Assembly: GCA_964607135.1 (NCBI GenBank)
Contig: CAZSIV010000021.1
Coordinates: 1-41,102 of the forward strand
Direction: 5' to 3'
Source of the DNA: Metaruminococcus_A sp964607135
GTDB lineage: Bacteria > Bacillota > Clostridia > Oscillospirales > Ruminococcaceae
Length of the DNA stretch: 41,102 bases
Part shown: piece by piece, positions 1 to 7,937 of the stretch
How positions within the stretch are numbered: position 1 is the first letter of the stretch
Layout: every line of letters begins with the position of its first letter
Program-made: the position numbers and the translations under genes
Notes under the pieces: generated by a model
Seen by the model: the letters and a program-made list of their open reading frames with translations, nothing else
Databases searched by the model: none
What the model was told of the DNA's origin: nothing

Positions 1-2
1 AA

Positions 3-464
3 ACCCCGGCAGGAAGAAGAAAAGTGCCTATGCTCGGTTTCGTCAAAGAAGCATTCTTAATGGAAAAGGAAAGGCAGGAACTGCTCGACCTTCACTGCGA
101 AGCGACTGTCGATGGATATACCGATTTTATCTTCATCAACCGTTTTGGTCAGCCGCAACATCAGGCAACCCTGAACAAAGCAATCCGCCGCATTATCCGT
201 GACTGCAACGACGAGCAGTTATTGAAAGATGAAAACGCAGAAGTATTGCTCCCGCATTTTAGCTGTCATTCTTTAAGGCACACTTTCACAACAAGAATGT
301 GCGAAGCAGGGGTAAATGTTAAGGTCATTCAGGACACGCTCGGTCATAAAGATATTTCAACTACGCTTAACATCTATACCGATGTAACGAAGGAACTGAG
401 GAAGTCCGAATTTGAAGGTCTTGACTCCTACTTCAAAAATGAGTATAATAAAGTGTCGGTTTGA
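3..464 (+). CDS. Site-specific tyrosine recombinase (integrase), C-terminal part
   Basis: The reading frame is open to the left edge of the window, so only the C-terminal ~153 residues of the integrase are present. The catalytic part of a tyrosine recombinase is clear: a histidine-x-x-arginine box (HSLRH) near position 270, the second histidine in LGHKD near 345, and the nucleophilic tyrosine in NIYTDV near 375. The first catalytic arginine and the arm-binding and core-binding domains lie outside the window. The sequence between the boxes resembles integrases of Tn916/Tn1549-like conjugative elements and related phages. A GTG at 24 is only an internal codon. The family catalyses excision and integration at short att sites by strand exchange. 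It stands at the edge of an AT-rich block unlike the GC-rich genome to the right, which fits horizontal origin. Confidence 0.88.
   Translation, partial: TPAGRRKVPMLGFVKEAFLMEKERQELLDLHCEATVDGYTDFIFINRFGQPQHQATLNKAIRRIIRDCNDEQLLKDENAEVLLPHFSCHSLRHTFTTRMCEAGVNVKVIQDTLGHKDISTTLNIYTDVTKELRKSEFEGLDSYFKNEYNKVSV
421..449 (+). promoter_or_regulatory. Candidate promoter inside the integrase 3' end
   Basis: TTGACT (421-426), a 17-base spacer and TATAAT (444-449) form a near-consensus sigma-A promoter within the last codons of the integrase gene, pointing toward the nitroreductase gene. The -10 box lies inside a 14-bp direct repeat (437-450). It may be a coding coincidence, since the region is AT-rich. 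Confidence 0.3.
437..450 (+). repeat. 14-bp direct repeat, copy 1
   Basis: AAATGAGTATAATA occurs here, inside the integrase 3' end, and again exactly at 1687-1700. The pair bounds a 1.24 kb segment holding the nitroreductase gene. A second shared word, TCGGTTTGAC, follows at 456-465 and 1841-1850. Confidence 0.7.
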
Positions 465-507
465 CAGATTAAATTGATACGGACTTCATAGTTGGTGGAT
501 AAAAGCA

Positions 508-525
508 TTTACATCATTTACATCA
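508..525 (+). repeat. Tandem TTTACATCA repeat (candidate integrase arm site)
   Basis: Two perfect adjacent copies of TTTACATCA lie 43 bases after the integrase stop. A second pair lies at 739-755. Integrases of this class bind short direct repeats near element ends with their N-terminal domain, so these are candidate arm sites. That role is inferred. Confidence 0.5.
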
Positions 526-738
526 ATTCTTACACAAAGCCCCCACGAAACTAATCGAAAATAAAGTAAAGTAGGATTTTGAAAAAATCTGATTTGCGAC
601 TTATTTTGAACTATGTTAGGTTATAGTAAGAATTGAAACGATGTCCTAAATCGTCCCGACGATGAAGCCGATTGACTAAATAATAGTGTCGAAAAGCCTT
701 TATTTATGCGGGTTTTGGAATTTGGCAAAACGCCGAAA

Positions 739-755
739 ATTACATCTTTACATCA
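739..755 (+). repeat. Second TTACATC/TTTACATCA repeat pair
   Basis: ATTACATC is followed directly by TTTACATCA (747-755). It matches the pair at 507-525 apart from one base of spacing, 230 bases downstream in the same orientation. Confidence 0.5.
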
Positions 756-810
756 AATGGTGCAGGAAAATGTGCAGAGATGAAAAAATCGCATATTTTA
801 TAGAATGAGT

Positions 811-835
811 GGGCAGTCCCATAGCGGGATTGCCC
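811..835 (+). terminator. Hairpin upstream of the nitroreductase gene
   Basis: A 10-bp stem (one G-U pair) with loop ATAGC. Only three T residues and then a C run follow, so intrinsic termination would be weak. Its top, TCCCATAGCGGGA, matches 12 of 13 bases of the top of another hairpin at 1703-1735 on the other side of the gene. Confidence 0.4.
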
Positions 836-884
836 ATTTCCCCAAATAATGGATGAAACAAATGGAAATTTTATGGAGGAAAAG

Positions 885-1556
885 ATGACAATTAAAGAAG
901 CAATCAAAGAAAGACACATGGTAAGGCAATACACAGACAGGGCAATTCCCACAGATATTGTAGAATTGATTAATGCACGGATTGCTGAGAACAATAAAAA
1001 ACATAATCTTCATCTTGCCTTAGTAGTTGGTAATTCTGATGGTATTGGCAGTATGGCAAAATTACTGCTTTCAAAGACGGTAAACAATTATATTGTCCTT
1101 GCTGGCACGAATACTCACAATCTTGATGAGAAATTAGGTTATTGCGGTGCGGATTTAATCCTCTATGCTCAAACGCTGGGGCTTAATACATGGTGGGTTG
1201 GAGGTATGTATAATGGCAAAGGTGCATTAAAAAATCTCGGCAACAAGGATGTGCGTATAAATGGTGTGATTGCAATTGGTTACGGTCGTACTCAAGGAGT
1301 TGCCCATAAATCCAAAACCGCAGCAGAAATCAGTGAATATAACGGTAATGCACCACAATGGTTTGTTGACGGTGTAAATGCATTACTGTATGCACCCACA
1401 GCGTTAAATAAGCAGCCCTTTGTTGTAAAGGGCAATGGTAATAAAGTATCTATTTCCGCAGGCAACGGACATTTTTCGGGTATTGACCTTGGTATAGGGA
1501 AATACCATTTTGAAGTTGGTGCAGGAAAAGAAAATTTTGAATGGGACGTGCAGTAA
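885..1556 (+). CDS. Nitroreductase-like protein (TM1586-type)
   Basis: A 223-residue protein of the nitroreductase fold family, closest in appearance to the putative TM1586-type subgroup. The N-terminus has the flavin-phosphate-binding pattern R-x-x-V-R-x-Y found in FMN-dependent nitroreductases, and the middle has the LNTWWVGG segment typical of the subgroup. Such enzymes reduce nitro compounds, quinones or flavins with NAD(P)H; the substrate here cannot be told. The start at 885 is chosen because GGAGGA (875-880) stands at the right distance; upstream in-frame ATGs at 849 and 873 lack a ribosome site. The gene is AT-rich compared with the chromosome to the right, is flanked by similar hairpins and sits between 14-bp direct repeats, suggesting it arrived with or after the integrative element. 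Confidence 0.8.
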   Translation: MTIKEAIKERHMVRQYTDRAIPTDIVELINARIAENNKKHNLHLALVVGNSDGIGSMAKLLLSKTVNNYIVLAGTNTHNLDEKLGYCGADLILYAQTLGLNTWWVGGMYNGKGALKNLGNKDVRINGVIAIGYGRTQGVAHKSKTAAEISEYNGNAPQWFVDGVNALLYAPTALNKQPFVVKGNGNKVSISAGNGHFSGIDLGIGKYHFEVGAGKENFEWDVQ

Positions 1557-1608
1557 AAATCCTACAACTTCCAGTTTGTAGCACTAAAAAACTGAAACAT
1601 AGAAAGTA

Positions 1609-1645
1609 CCCCTTGGAAGAATGAAAATTTTTCAAGGGGATTTTT
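1609..1645 (+). terminator. Intrinsic terminator after the nitroreductase gene
   Basis: CCCCTTG (1609-1615) pairs with CAAGGGG (1633-1639); weaker pairs extend the stem inward, and ATTTTT follows. Confidence 0.75.
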
Positions 1646-1686
1646 AATGCTGATAATCGCAAACTACAAGTTTTCTTTGATTGTCG

Positions 1687-1700
1687 AAATGAGTATAATA
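1687..1700 (+). repeat. 14-bp direct repeat, copy 2
   Basis: Identical to 437-450. The contained TATAAT (1694-1699) could serve as a -10 box, but no good -35 stands upstream. Confidence 0.7.
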
Positions 1701-1702
1701 TA

Positions 1703-1735
1703 GTCCTGATGTTCCCATATCGGGAATGTCAGGAC
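1703..1735. other. 14-bp-stem hairpin
   Basis: 1703-1716 pairs with 1722-1735 across a 5-base loop, with two G-U pairs. No T-run follows on either side, so this is not a standard terminator. It begins three bases after the copy-2 repeat, so a transcript started at that TATAAT would begin within it. Confidence 0.5.
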
Positions 1736-1896
1736 TTCGTTTCATCCCCACAATTAAAAACATTTTTTCTTCTTGTTTCCGAAGGGCATTTGGAGTATGA
1801 TTGATGTTAGGGCGATTCCGTTCAAATCGATGAAGTCAAATCGGTTTGACGGTTGATATATGCCCGGAAACGATGTTTACCGAAGGATGAAAGAAA

Positions 1897-2646
1897 ATGC
1901 CCGTGGATAAGCTGAAAAAAATATTGCTCTGCATCATGGTGGAGACGGCACTGATCGCCTGCGTAGCCCTTGCAAATTTATCGCTTGAACCGTTACACTA
2001 TTTTTTCTTCTATAATCTCTTATACGGCGTTGTGTTCAGTTTCTTGGTTCCGCTTTTCGTGCTGCGCAAGGAAAAAGGGACGCTTAATCTGGTTGGATTA
2101 AAGCCTTTAGGCAAAAAGCAGCTGCTCGTTTTGGCTTTATTTGTCGTTTTTTCAGTCGGCGGACAGTTGATTCCAATTATGATTTCAGGAGAAGCTATTC
2201 CATGGAATCTGCTTCCTATGGGCGTGATCCCCCTCATCATGACGACGTTTTTTGAAGAGTTTTTATTCCGCGGTTTTTTTCAGACCAGGCTCGAGAAAGA
2301 TTTTGGAGCGCTGCCCGCAATCCTCATTTCCGGACTGATGTTTTCGCTGTATCACATCGGCTACCCTGGATTCCGCACCTTTCAAGACCTTTTGCTGCTG
2401 TTCGCTGTCGGGATTGGATTTGCCGCCGCCTATAAACTTTCCGGAAGCAATTTGGTCGTCGCGTATTTTGTAAACCTTCCCAACGCGTTTGTGACCTATC
2501 TCTTGAAGTTCGAGCAGTTTCCGACGATGGGGCTGTCCTCGACGATAGCGGGTATTATCACGCTGTGCATCATCGCCGCGGCTTTTATCGTCTTCGGGGT
2601 AACTGTTAAAAGGCGGGAAAGCAGAAAAGAGAGAAGCTCGCAATGA
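1897..2646 (+). CDS. CPBP-family intramembrane metalloprotease
   Basis: A 249-residue multi-pass membrane protein of the CPBP (CAAX protease / bacteriocin-processing, Abi) family. The hallmark glutamate pair and arginine (EEFLFRG) lie near residues 118-124, and the metal-binding histidine motif follows near residue 152 (SLYHIGYPG). Members are membrane-embedded metal-dependent proteases, including Rce1-like prenyl proteases and proteins tied to bacteriocin self-immunity; the substrate is unknown. AAGGA nine bases before the ATG supports the start. The next gene begins 48 bases downstream without an evident terminator, so the two may be co-transcribed. That would join a possible immunity-type protease to the polyimmunity-like run that follows. 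Confidence 0.85.
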   Translation: MPVDKLKKILLCIMVETALIACVALANLSLEPLHYFFFYNLLYGVVFSFLVPLFVLRKEKGTLNLVGLKPLGKKQLLVLALFVVFSVGGQLIPIMISGEAIPWNLLPMGVIPLIMTTFFEEFLFRGFFQTRLEKDFGALPAILISGLMFSLYHIGYPGFRTFQDLLLLFAVGIGFAAAYKLSGSNLVVAYFVNLPNAFVTYLLKFEQFPTMGLSSTIAGIITLCIIAAAFIVFGVTVKRRESRKERSSQ

Positions 2647-2694
2647 AGGCAAAATAAAAGCGTTTCTATCCCGGCGGAAAAAGGAGGGACTGCG

Positions 2695-4800
2695 GTGTAT
2701 ATTGAGAATCGGTATTGGAACAACTACATCGGTGATACGGACGACAGCCTGACGCTGGTCGGTTATCTTGAAGACAAGGGGAAGGAAACGCTTTCTCTCA
2801 AAGAAATTTTTGAGGATACAGGGCTCAGCGAACTGAACGGGAAGATCAGGAGGACAGAAGCCTCTCTCGAATATACCGACCGGGAAGGACGGGAGCATTC
2901 TTTTTATTATGCCATCGATCTCGTAACCGACCTTGCTGCCCTGCTGCTGGAGTGCCGTGTGAACGGGAGTGTCAGCCTGAAAGAGCTGTCCGGGGGATAT
3001 TCTCCGGACCGAACGGTTCGGATCACCGCCGCGCCGGAAGAGCATGACTGGCTCAACGGAGTTTTGAAGGATTTTGCAGCAAATCCGCTGGAGTATGATC
3101 TCGCCGAAATGATGGATGAGGGCAGTGCAAAGGAGATGGCGCAGACCGTAGAAAGGCTGCGCAAGGAGCTGTATGAAACCGATGGAAGCGGCCTCGGCGA
3201 AGCAGGTAGATCCGCAGGCGCGCCGGAAGAAGAGACCGGAAAAGGAAAGGAAATGTCAGAGATGGATTTATTGGAGCAATGCCAAATTTGGCATGAAAAC
3301 GATGAGCACACGAAAATTATCGAGGCCCTGGAGGAGATACCCGAGGGGGATCGCACCGCGGCAATCGATATGGAGCTCGCCCGCGCCTATAACAACTTGG
3401 CCGACCCGGACGATTCGGAAGGGCGAAAGACGCTCTGGCACGCCCTCAGCCTGCTGAAAGGGCACCGGGAAGAGCTGAAAGACGATTACAGCTGGAATTT
3501 CCGGATGGGATACGCCTATTACGATCTGGATCAGGAAGGGCCTGCGATGCGGCATCTCAAGAAGGCGTTGGAGCTTCATCCCGGCGATGATCCAAGGTAT
3601 AACACCGAGGCGGAGATCCGTGAACTGATCGACGACTGCCGCCATCGGCTCTCCCTGCCGCGCTTTGAGGAAAATTTTCGGGAGCGCACCATAAAAACCT
3701 GGGCGGCTTTTGAACAGATCGAGGCGGAGCTCCGCCAGATCATGGACAACGATGCCCATAATGAGCGGGGAGAGGAGCTGATCGCCAAATGTGAGGAAGT
3801 GCTGCACCTGACCTTCCATGATCTCTCTTTTGAAATGGGATTCAACGGCCAAAAATATGAACTGATCCTCACCCCTGAAGGGGATAAAGTAAGGCTGTTC
3901 GAGCTCGTGTATTTTGAACGCCACGCCCCGGATTCTCTTTTAGACCGCTGGAACGTCCTCGTCGGCCGCCGGCCCGTCAAAAACTGCGGCCTGCGTTCCG
4001 GCGAGTGGGAGGTTTCCGGCGAGGACGTGCGTGTCTGGACGGAACGTTTGGACGATCACAGCGTCGGGCTGAGCCTTTACTGCGAAAAGCTGCTCCCTCT
4101 TTTAAAAGAAGACGAAAACAGAGCGTGGTGGATGCTCTCTACCCTGATCGATCAGGTTCTGGGGGAGATCCCCAACATGATGTATATCGATTCCATCGAT
4201 CTGCTGGAAACGCCGAAGGAGGGGCCGCCTATCCCCTTGACGGATCTGTCCGAGGTATTGGAGGATATGGGCTTTCACATCTCCCTCAATCCGCAGGAAT
4301 ACCTGGAAAACAGCTATGTAGGATACCGTATGGAGCCGAACGAAGAACAGGATGCAGAATTCAGGATGGACGTAATTGCCGGTTCCACCTGCTGTCTGCC
4401 GCTGCTCAACGACTACCTGAACGATGAGAGCGATGGAATGGATGAACTCCATCTGGACGGTGCGGTGGCAGCTTGCCTGTGCTATCCCCTTTATGGTTTT
4501 GACGGGGAGGACAGAAGCCGGAAGATTTTTGACTTCAGAGATGGGCTCGAAAACGCCATGGAGGAACAGGCCGGCGGAGAAGCCGTCACACTGATCGGCG
4601 GGGCGACAGGGGTGCACTGCGGTTATGTCGACTGTATCATATGGGATCTGGATCCGTTTTTAGAGGCCGCCCGCAGCTTTTTTGAAACGACCTCCTTGCC
4701 CTGGGCTGTCCTGCGTGTGCTCCGCCGCGATGCGCAGGCTGTAACCCTGCTTGACCGGGAAGACGACAATTCGGCCGGTGAGAGGCGGGAAGGGGAATAA
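2695..4800 (+). CDS. TPR-containing protein of unknown function, 701 aa
   Basis: Not assigned to a named family. Three parts can be seen. The N-terminal ~165 residues are an acidic unknown region. A linker rich in Gly, Glu and Lys (165-188) follows. Residues ~190-330 are helical, with tetratricopeptide-like features (alanine and tyrosine pairs, and a YYDLDQEGPAMRHLKKALELHP repeat half split over two helices). Residues ~340-690 form a large conserved-looking C-terminal domain with WWMLSTLIDQVLGE and a late IGGATGVHCGYVD segment. No signal peptide or membrane span is visible, so it is probably cytosolic. Translation starts at GTG with AAGGAGG seven bases upstream. It heads the run containing RtcB, SUFU, DUF4261 and DUF4253 genes. 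By context it may be a large immunity or adaptor protein; that is inference only. Confidence 0.75.
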   Translation: MYIENRYWNNYIGDTDDSLTLVGYLEDKGKETLSLKEIFEDTGLSELNGKIRRTEASLEYTDREGREHSFYYAIDLVTDLAALLLECRVNGSVSLKELSGGYSPDRTVRITAAPEEHDWLNGVLKDFAANPLEYDLAEMMDEGSAKEMAQTVERLRKELYETDGSGLGEAGRSAGAPEEETGKGKEMSEMDLLEQCQIWHENDEHTKIIEALEEIPEGDRTAAIDMELARAYNNLADPDDSEGRKTLWHALSLLKGHREELKDDYSWNFRMGYAYYDLDQEGPAMRHLKKALELHPGDDPRYNTEAEIRELIDDCRHRLSLPRFEENFRERTIKTWAAFEQIEAELRQIMDNDAHNERGEELIAKCEEVLHLTFHDLSFEMGFNGQKYELILTPEGDKVRLFELVYFERHAPDSLLDRWNVLVGRRPVKNCGLRSGEWEVSGEDVRVWTERLDDHSVGLSLYCEKLLPLLKEDENRAWWMLSTLIDQVLGEIPNMMYIDSIDLLETPKEGPPIPLTDLSEVLEDMGFHISLNPQEYLENSYVGYRMEPNEEQDAEFRMDVIAGSTCCLPLLNDYLNDESDGMDELHLDGAVAACLCYPLYGFDGEDRSRKIFDFRDGLENAMEEQAGGEAVTLIGGATGVHCGYVDCIIWDLDPFLEAARSFFETTSLPWAVLRVLRRDAQAVTLLDREDDNSAGERREGE

Positions 4801-4868
4801 CGCGGCGGAGCACACGTCCGCAATCCGGCTGATTCGAGTCGACCGGATTGGATGAATGAGGCATAGAA

Positions 4869-6077
4869 ATGATAGAGATCAAAGGGAAATACAACGAAGC
4901 GAAGATCTTCACCGATGTGGTGGACAACGCTTCCGTGGCACAGGTGCTCGAGCTCTGCAACCAGGAATTTACAGCGGGGAGCCGAATCCGGCTGATGCCG
5001 GATATCCACGCGGGAGCGGGATGCACAATCGGCACCACCATGACGATAACCGATAAAATCGTGCCGAACCTTGTGGGGGTCGACATCGGATGCGGGATGG
5101 AAACTATCCGTGTCCGGGAGTCCCATATCGAACTCCAGAAGCTGGATAAGCTGATATACGAGAAAATCCCTTCGGGTTTTGGGATCAGAAGCAAAGCGCA
5201 TCCTTATTTGAAACAGGTGGAGCTTGGTGAACTGTGCTGTGCAAAGCATGTGGACATTCCGCGTGCGGAAAAGAGCATCGGCACGCTGGGCGGCGGAAAC
5301 CACTTCATCGAAGCGGATAAAGACGATGAGGGGAATGTCTACGTCGTCGTCCATTCCGGAAGCCGTCACCTGGGGGTCGAGGTGGCAAAGTACTACCAGG
5401 AAGAAGGCTATAAGGTGCTCAACGGCACCGACGATGCATCCGTCGAGGCGATGATCGCTCAGATGAAGCAGGAGGGGCGCCAGAAGGAAATCCAAAAGGA
5501 AGTAAAGCGGCTGAAAAATCTGAAACAGACCAAGGTGCCGAAGGCGCTCGCCTATCTTTCCGGGGATTTGTTCGAGCAGTATCTGCATGATATGAAGATC
5601 GTCCAGCAGTTTGCCGCGCTGAACCGCCGGGCGATGATGGACGAGATCGTAAAGGGGATGAAGCTCCATGTGGAGGAGCAGTTTACAACGGTTCACAATT
5701 ACATCGACACCGACCGTATGATCCTGAGAAAGGGCTCCGTTTCGGCTCAGGCAGGGGAAAAGCTGCTCATCCCGATCAATATGAGGGACGGCAGCCTGGT
5801 CTGCCTGGGAAAAGGCAACGAGGACTGGAACTTCTCGGCACCGCATGGGGCGGGCAGGCTGATGAGCCGCGCCGAAGCAAAACAATCGTTCACGGTTTCG
5901 GAATTCAAAAAGCAGATGGCAGACGTCTACACGACGTCGGTGAGCAAGTCCACCCTTGATGAATGCCCCATGGCGTATAAGGATATGCAGGAGATCCTGG
6001 ACAACATCGGGCCTACGGCAGAAGTGATTCGGACGATCCGCCCGATTTACAATTTCAAGGCGGGGGAAGAGGATTGA
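4869..6077 (+). CDS. rtcB: RtcB-family RNA ligase
   Basis: A 402-residue RtcB-type ligase, which joins RNA 2',3'-cyclic phosphate or 3'-phosphate ends to 5'-hydroxyl ends using GTP and Mn2+. The family motifs appear in order: the metal cysteine in VDIGCGM (71-77), GGGNHFIE (141-148), VVHSGSRHLG (160-169), HNYID (276-280), SAQAGE (292-297) and APHGAGR (324-330), whose histidine 326 is the expected guanylylation site. Residues ~171-230 are a charged helical insertion before SGDLFEQYLHDM. All key residues are present, so it should be active. GAGG eight bases before the ATG supports the start. No archease or RtcA is nearby. It sits 68 bases after the TPR gene and 12 before the next, inside an immunity-like gene run, which suggests repair of RNA cut by ribonuclease toxins. 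Confidence 0.93.
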   Translation: MIEIKGKYNEAKIFTDVVDNASVAQVLELCNQEFTAGSRIRLMPDIHAGAGCTIGTTMTITDKIVPNLVGVDIGCGMETIRVRESHIELQKLDKLIYEKIPSGFGIRSKAHPYLKQVELGELCCAKHVDIPRAEKSIGTLGGGNHFIEADKDDEGNVYVVVHSGSRHLGVEVAKYYQEEGYKVLNGTDDASVEAMIAQMKQEGRQKEIQKEVKRLKNLKQTKVPKALAYLSGDLFEQYLHDMKIVQQFAALNRRAMMDEIVKGMKLHVEEQFTTVHNYIDTDRMILRKGSVSAQAGEKLLIPINMRDGSLVCLGKGNEDWNFSAPHGAGRLMSRAEAKQSFTVSEFKKQMADVYTTSVSKSTLDECPMAYKDMQEILDNIGPTAEVIRTIRPIYNFKAGEED

Positions 6078-6089
6078 GGAGGATTTAGA

Positions 6090-6851
6090 ATGGGACTCGA
6101 TATTTACGCCGGAACGCTGACCAGGTACTATATGCACGACTGGAAAACTGTTGTGCAGCAGTGGGCGGAGGCAAACGGAATGAAATTCCAAAGATTTGCT
6201 CCGAATGAGGAGGCAGAGGAAGAAACGGATCCGGCCAGGATTCGGGAAGCGGTGGAAAACTGGCGGGATCAGGTCATCGCGGCCGTTTCCCAGCCGGGGC
6301 AGGAGCCTTTCACCCCGTGGCCTGAGGATTGTGAAAAGCCGTATTATACCAATAAGCCGGACTGGGACGCCTATGGCGCCCTGCTGCTGGCAGCGGCCTG
6401 TTACAGCTACGGCGAACCCCTTCCCGCTACAGTGTCCAAGGGGTGGGATTTTATGGAGCATCCCCTGATCCGGCGGCTGTCCGAGGATCGGGAAAAAGTC
6501 TGGTCGCTGCTCCGCGGGGCAGTTTGGTGGATTCCGCTGCCGGACGGCTTTTTCTTCGAGGCGCCTCTGCCGACGGGAAACCGAGAGGTAATTGCGACGA
6601 CGGCAGGCCTGCGCCAAGAGCTCGAGCGGCTCAATGAGCTGGCGTGGCAGGCGGATGACAAAACCATCCTCAGCTGGAGCGACACCGAGGGCTATCCGGC
6701 GGATGGGACGGTCAATGACGGTGCGGTGCAAACCGGTGAAATCCATACGGTGTACGATACACGGTCGCTTGCAAAATTCGCTTTTTCGATTCTTTATCGG
6801 GCGCTGCTTTTTTCCGAAACATACCAGGTGCCGATTTTGCTCGATTATTGA
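6090..6851 (+). CDS. Conserved protein of unknown function, 253 aa
   Basis: No named family is recognised. The protein begins with MGLDIYAGTLTRYY and is soluble-looking, rich in Trp, Tyr and Pro, without signal peptide or membrane span. Notable segments are KPYYTNKPDWDAYGALLLAA near residue 92, a WSLLRGAVWWIPLP stretch near 139, and a C-terminal DTRSLAKFAFSILYRAL helix. AGGAGG precedes the ATG. It lies 12 bases after rtcB and 24 before a SUFU gene, clearly in the same transcription unit. By neighbourhood a role as an immunity or regulator protein is possible, but nothing in the sequence proves it. Confidence 0.72.
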   Translation: MGLDIYAGTLTRYYMHDWKTVVQQWAEANGMKFQRFAPNEEAEEETDPARIREAVENWRDQVIAAVSQPGQEPFTPWPEDCEKPYYTNKPDWDAYGALLLAAACYSYGEPLPATVSKGWDFMEHPLIRRLSEDREKVWSLLRGAVWWIPLPDGFFFEAPLPTGNREVIATTAGLRQELERLNELAWQADDKTILSWSDTEGYPADGTVNDGAVQTGEIHTVYDTRSLAKFAFSILYRALLFSETYQVPILLDY

Positions 6852-6875
6852 AAATCTTTTTGACCGGAGGATCAA

Positions 6876-7922
6876 ATGATGTGTGGCGAAACAGAATTGG
6901 AACAGGTGGGCTTCGATGCGGTTGCCGAAGCCTTAAATACCCTATACCCGGATCAGGATGGGATTTTTTATAGGGCGATCATCCCCTATGCTTTGGGCGG
7001 GAACGATCCATTAGACGGCGTACAGGTCTTTAAAAGTGAACGCGGGATGCCCCACTGGCACTATGTGACCTATGGCTTTACCGAGCTCTACGAAAAAGAG
7101 ACCGACAATCCGGAAGAGAGCGGATACGGCTTCGAACTGACCTTCCGGTTGAAACGGGGCGGAGAGGAGCAGCCGCCCGCCTGGCCGATCAACCTGCTCC
7201 AGAATTTGGCGAGATATGTCTTTTCCAGCGGCAATGTATTCGGTTCGGGCCATCACATGAGCTGCAACGGGCCGATTGCCCTGGAAGAGGATACCGAGCT
7301 CACCGCGCTGGGGTTCAGGACGGACACCGAGCTCGGCGAAATGGATACGCCCAACGGCCATATGGCGTTTATACAGGCGGTGGGGATTACTGACGACGAG
7401 ATGAGCGCCATGATGTGCTGGAACGGGGAAAAATTTCTGGCATCTCTGGAGCTGTTTTTGCCCTTGTGCATCACCGATTTGCCCCGTCCGTCGCTGATGA
7501 AAAACCCAGAAGTGCAAGGGGCGTGGAAAAAAGGCGTAGAAGCGGACGGCTCCTCGACAGGGTTCCTTTATCTGGACGAGGTGGGGGCTCAGCTGCAACA
7601 GGAGAGAGCGACGATCCGGCTGGGTGCGGGGCATGATGTCATCCTTGCGAATATGCTTCGCGCGAGGGTCGGAAAGGGCAGGAGCCTTTATTTGCAGAGC
7701 AAAGAAGCCGCCGTCCTGTTTGAATTGGGGGAACGGTTCCAGAAGGACCTGCGTGACGGCATTCTTCATCTCACCTTGACGAAGGCCGCTCTGGAGGAGC
7801 TCTGCGATCTGCTGAAACCCCATGCGGGGGTTTACCCTTTGCGGGACATTCCTCTCACATTGGAACTGGTTCCTACGAAAATCACGGATCAGGATGGAAA
7901 TGTCCTGAAAGTAATTGGATGA
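6876..7922 (+). CDS. SUFU (suppressor of fused) domain protein
   Basis: A 348-residue bacterial SUFU protein. The typical N-terminal SUFU signature is visible: HWHYVTYGFTELY (60-72), SGYGFELTFRL (82-92), PAWPINLLQNLARYVF (~99-114) and GHHMSCNGPI. The remaining ~160 residues match the usual C-terminal SUFU extension. Bacterial SUFU proteins are a major class of immunity proteins in polymorphic toxin systems, where they bind and neutralise cognate nuclease or other toxins. No toxin gene is in the window, so the partner is unknown. An ATG-ATG start follows GGAGG. It lies between the 253-aa gene and the DUF4261 gene, with gaps of 24 and 15 bases. Confidence 0.88.
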   Translation: MMCGETELEQVGFDAVAEALNTLYPDQDGIFYRAIIPYALGGNDPLDGVQVFKSERGMPHWHYVTYGFTELYEKETDNPEESGYGFELTFRLKRGGEEQPPAWPINLLQNLARYVFSSGNVFGSGHHMSCNGPIALEEDTELTALGFRTDTELGEMDTPNGHMAFIQAVGITDDEMSAMMCWNGEKFLASLELFLPLCITDLPRPSLMKNPEVQGAWKKGVEADGSSTGFLYLDEVGAQLQQERATIRLGAGHDVILANMLRARVGKGRSLYLQSKEAAVLFELGERFQKDLRDGILHLTLTKAALEELCDLLKPHAGVYPLRDIPLTLELVPTKITDQDGNVLKVIG

Positions 7923-7937
7923 CGGGGGGAGTGCCTG

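Larger units (their letters stand above)
1..755. mobile_element. End of an integrative element (integrase side)
   Basis: The window begins inside an integrase gene and the following 400 bases are AT-rich, non-coding and hold paired 9-bp repeats. In Tn916/Tn1549-type and related elements the integrase lies at one end, with arm-type binding repeats between it and the element terminus. This stretch fits that arrangement, with the body of the element to the left of the window. The exact junction with the chromosome cannot be fixed here: it could fall anywhere between the integrase stop and roughly position 1740. Confidence 0.5.
465..884. other. Non-coding, AT-rich region with repeats and a hairpin
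   Basis: No credible gene is seen on either strand. The stretch holds two pairs of TTTACATCA-type repeats (507-525 and 739-755), and a perfect-length hairpin at 811-835 just before the ribosome site of the next gene. It most likely contains the terminus of the integrative element. Confidence 0.6.
1557..1896. other. Intergenic region, no gene seen
   Basis: This holds the terminator of the preceding gene (1609-1645), the second 14-bp direct repeat (1687-1700) and a 14-bp-stem hairpin (1703-1735). The AT-rich character fades toward the next gene, so a junction between acquired and native DNA may lie here. Confidence 0.6.

Noticed and set aside
849..884. Upstream ATG starts for the nitroreductase gene
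   Set aside because: The ATGs at 849 and 873 lack ribosome sites; GGAGGA lies right before the ATG at 885.
4623..6875. Very long open frame on the minus strand opposite rtcB and the 253-aa gene
   Set aside because: It is antisense to clear genes with strong motifs, has the Arg/Pro/His-rich composition typical of shadow frames in GC-rich DNA, and no ribosome site fits its start.
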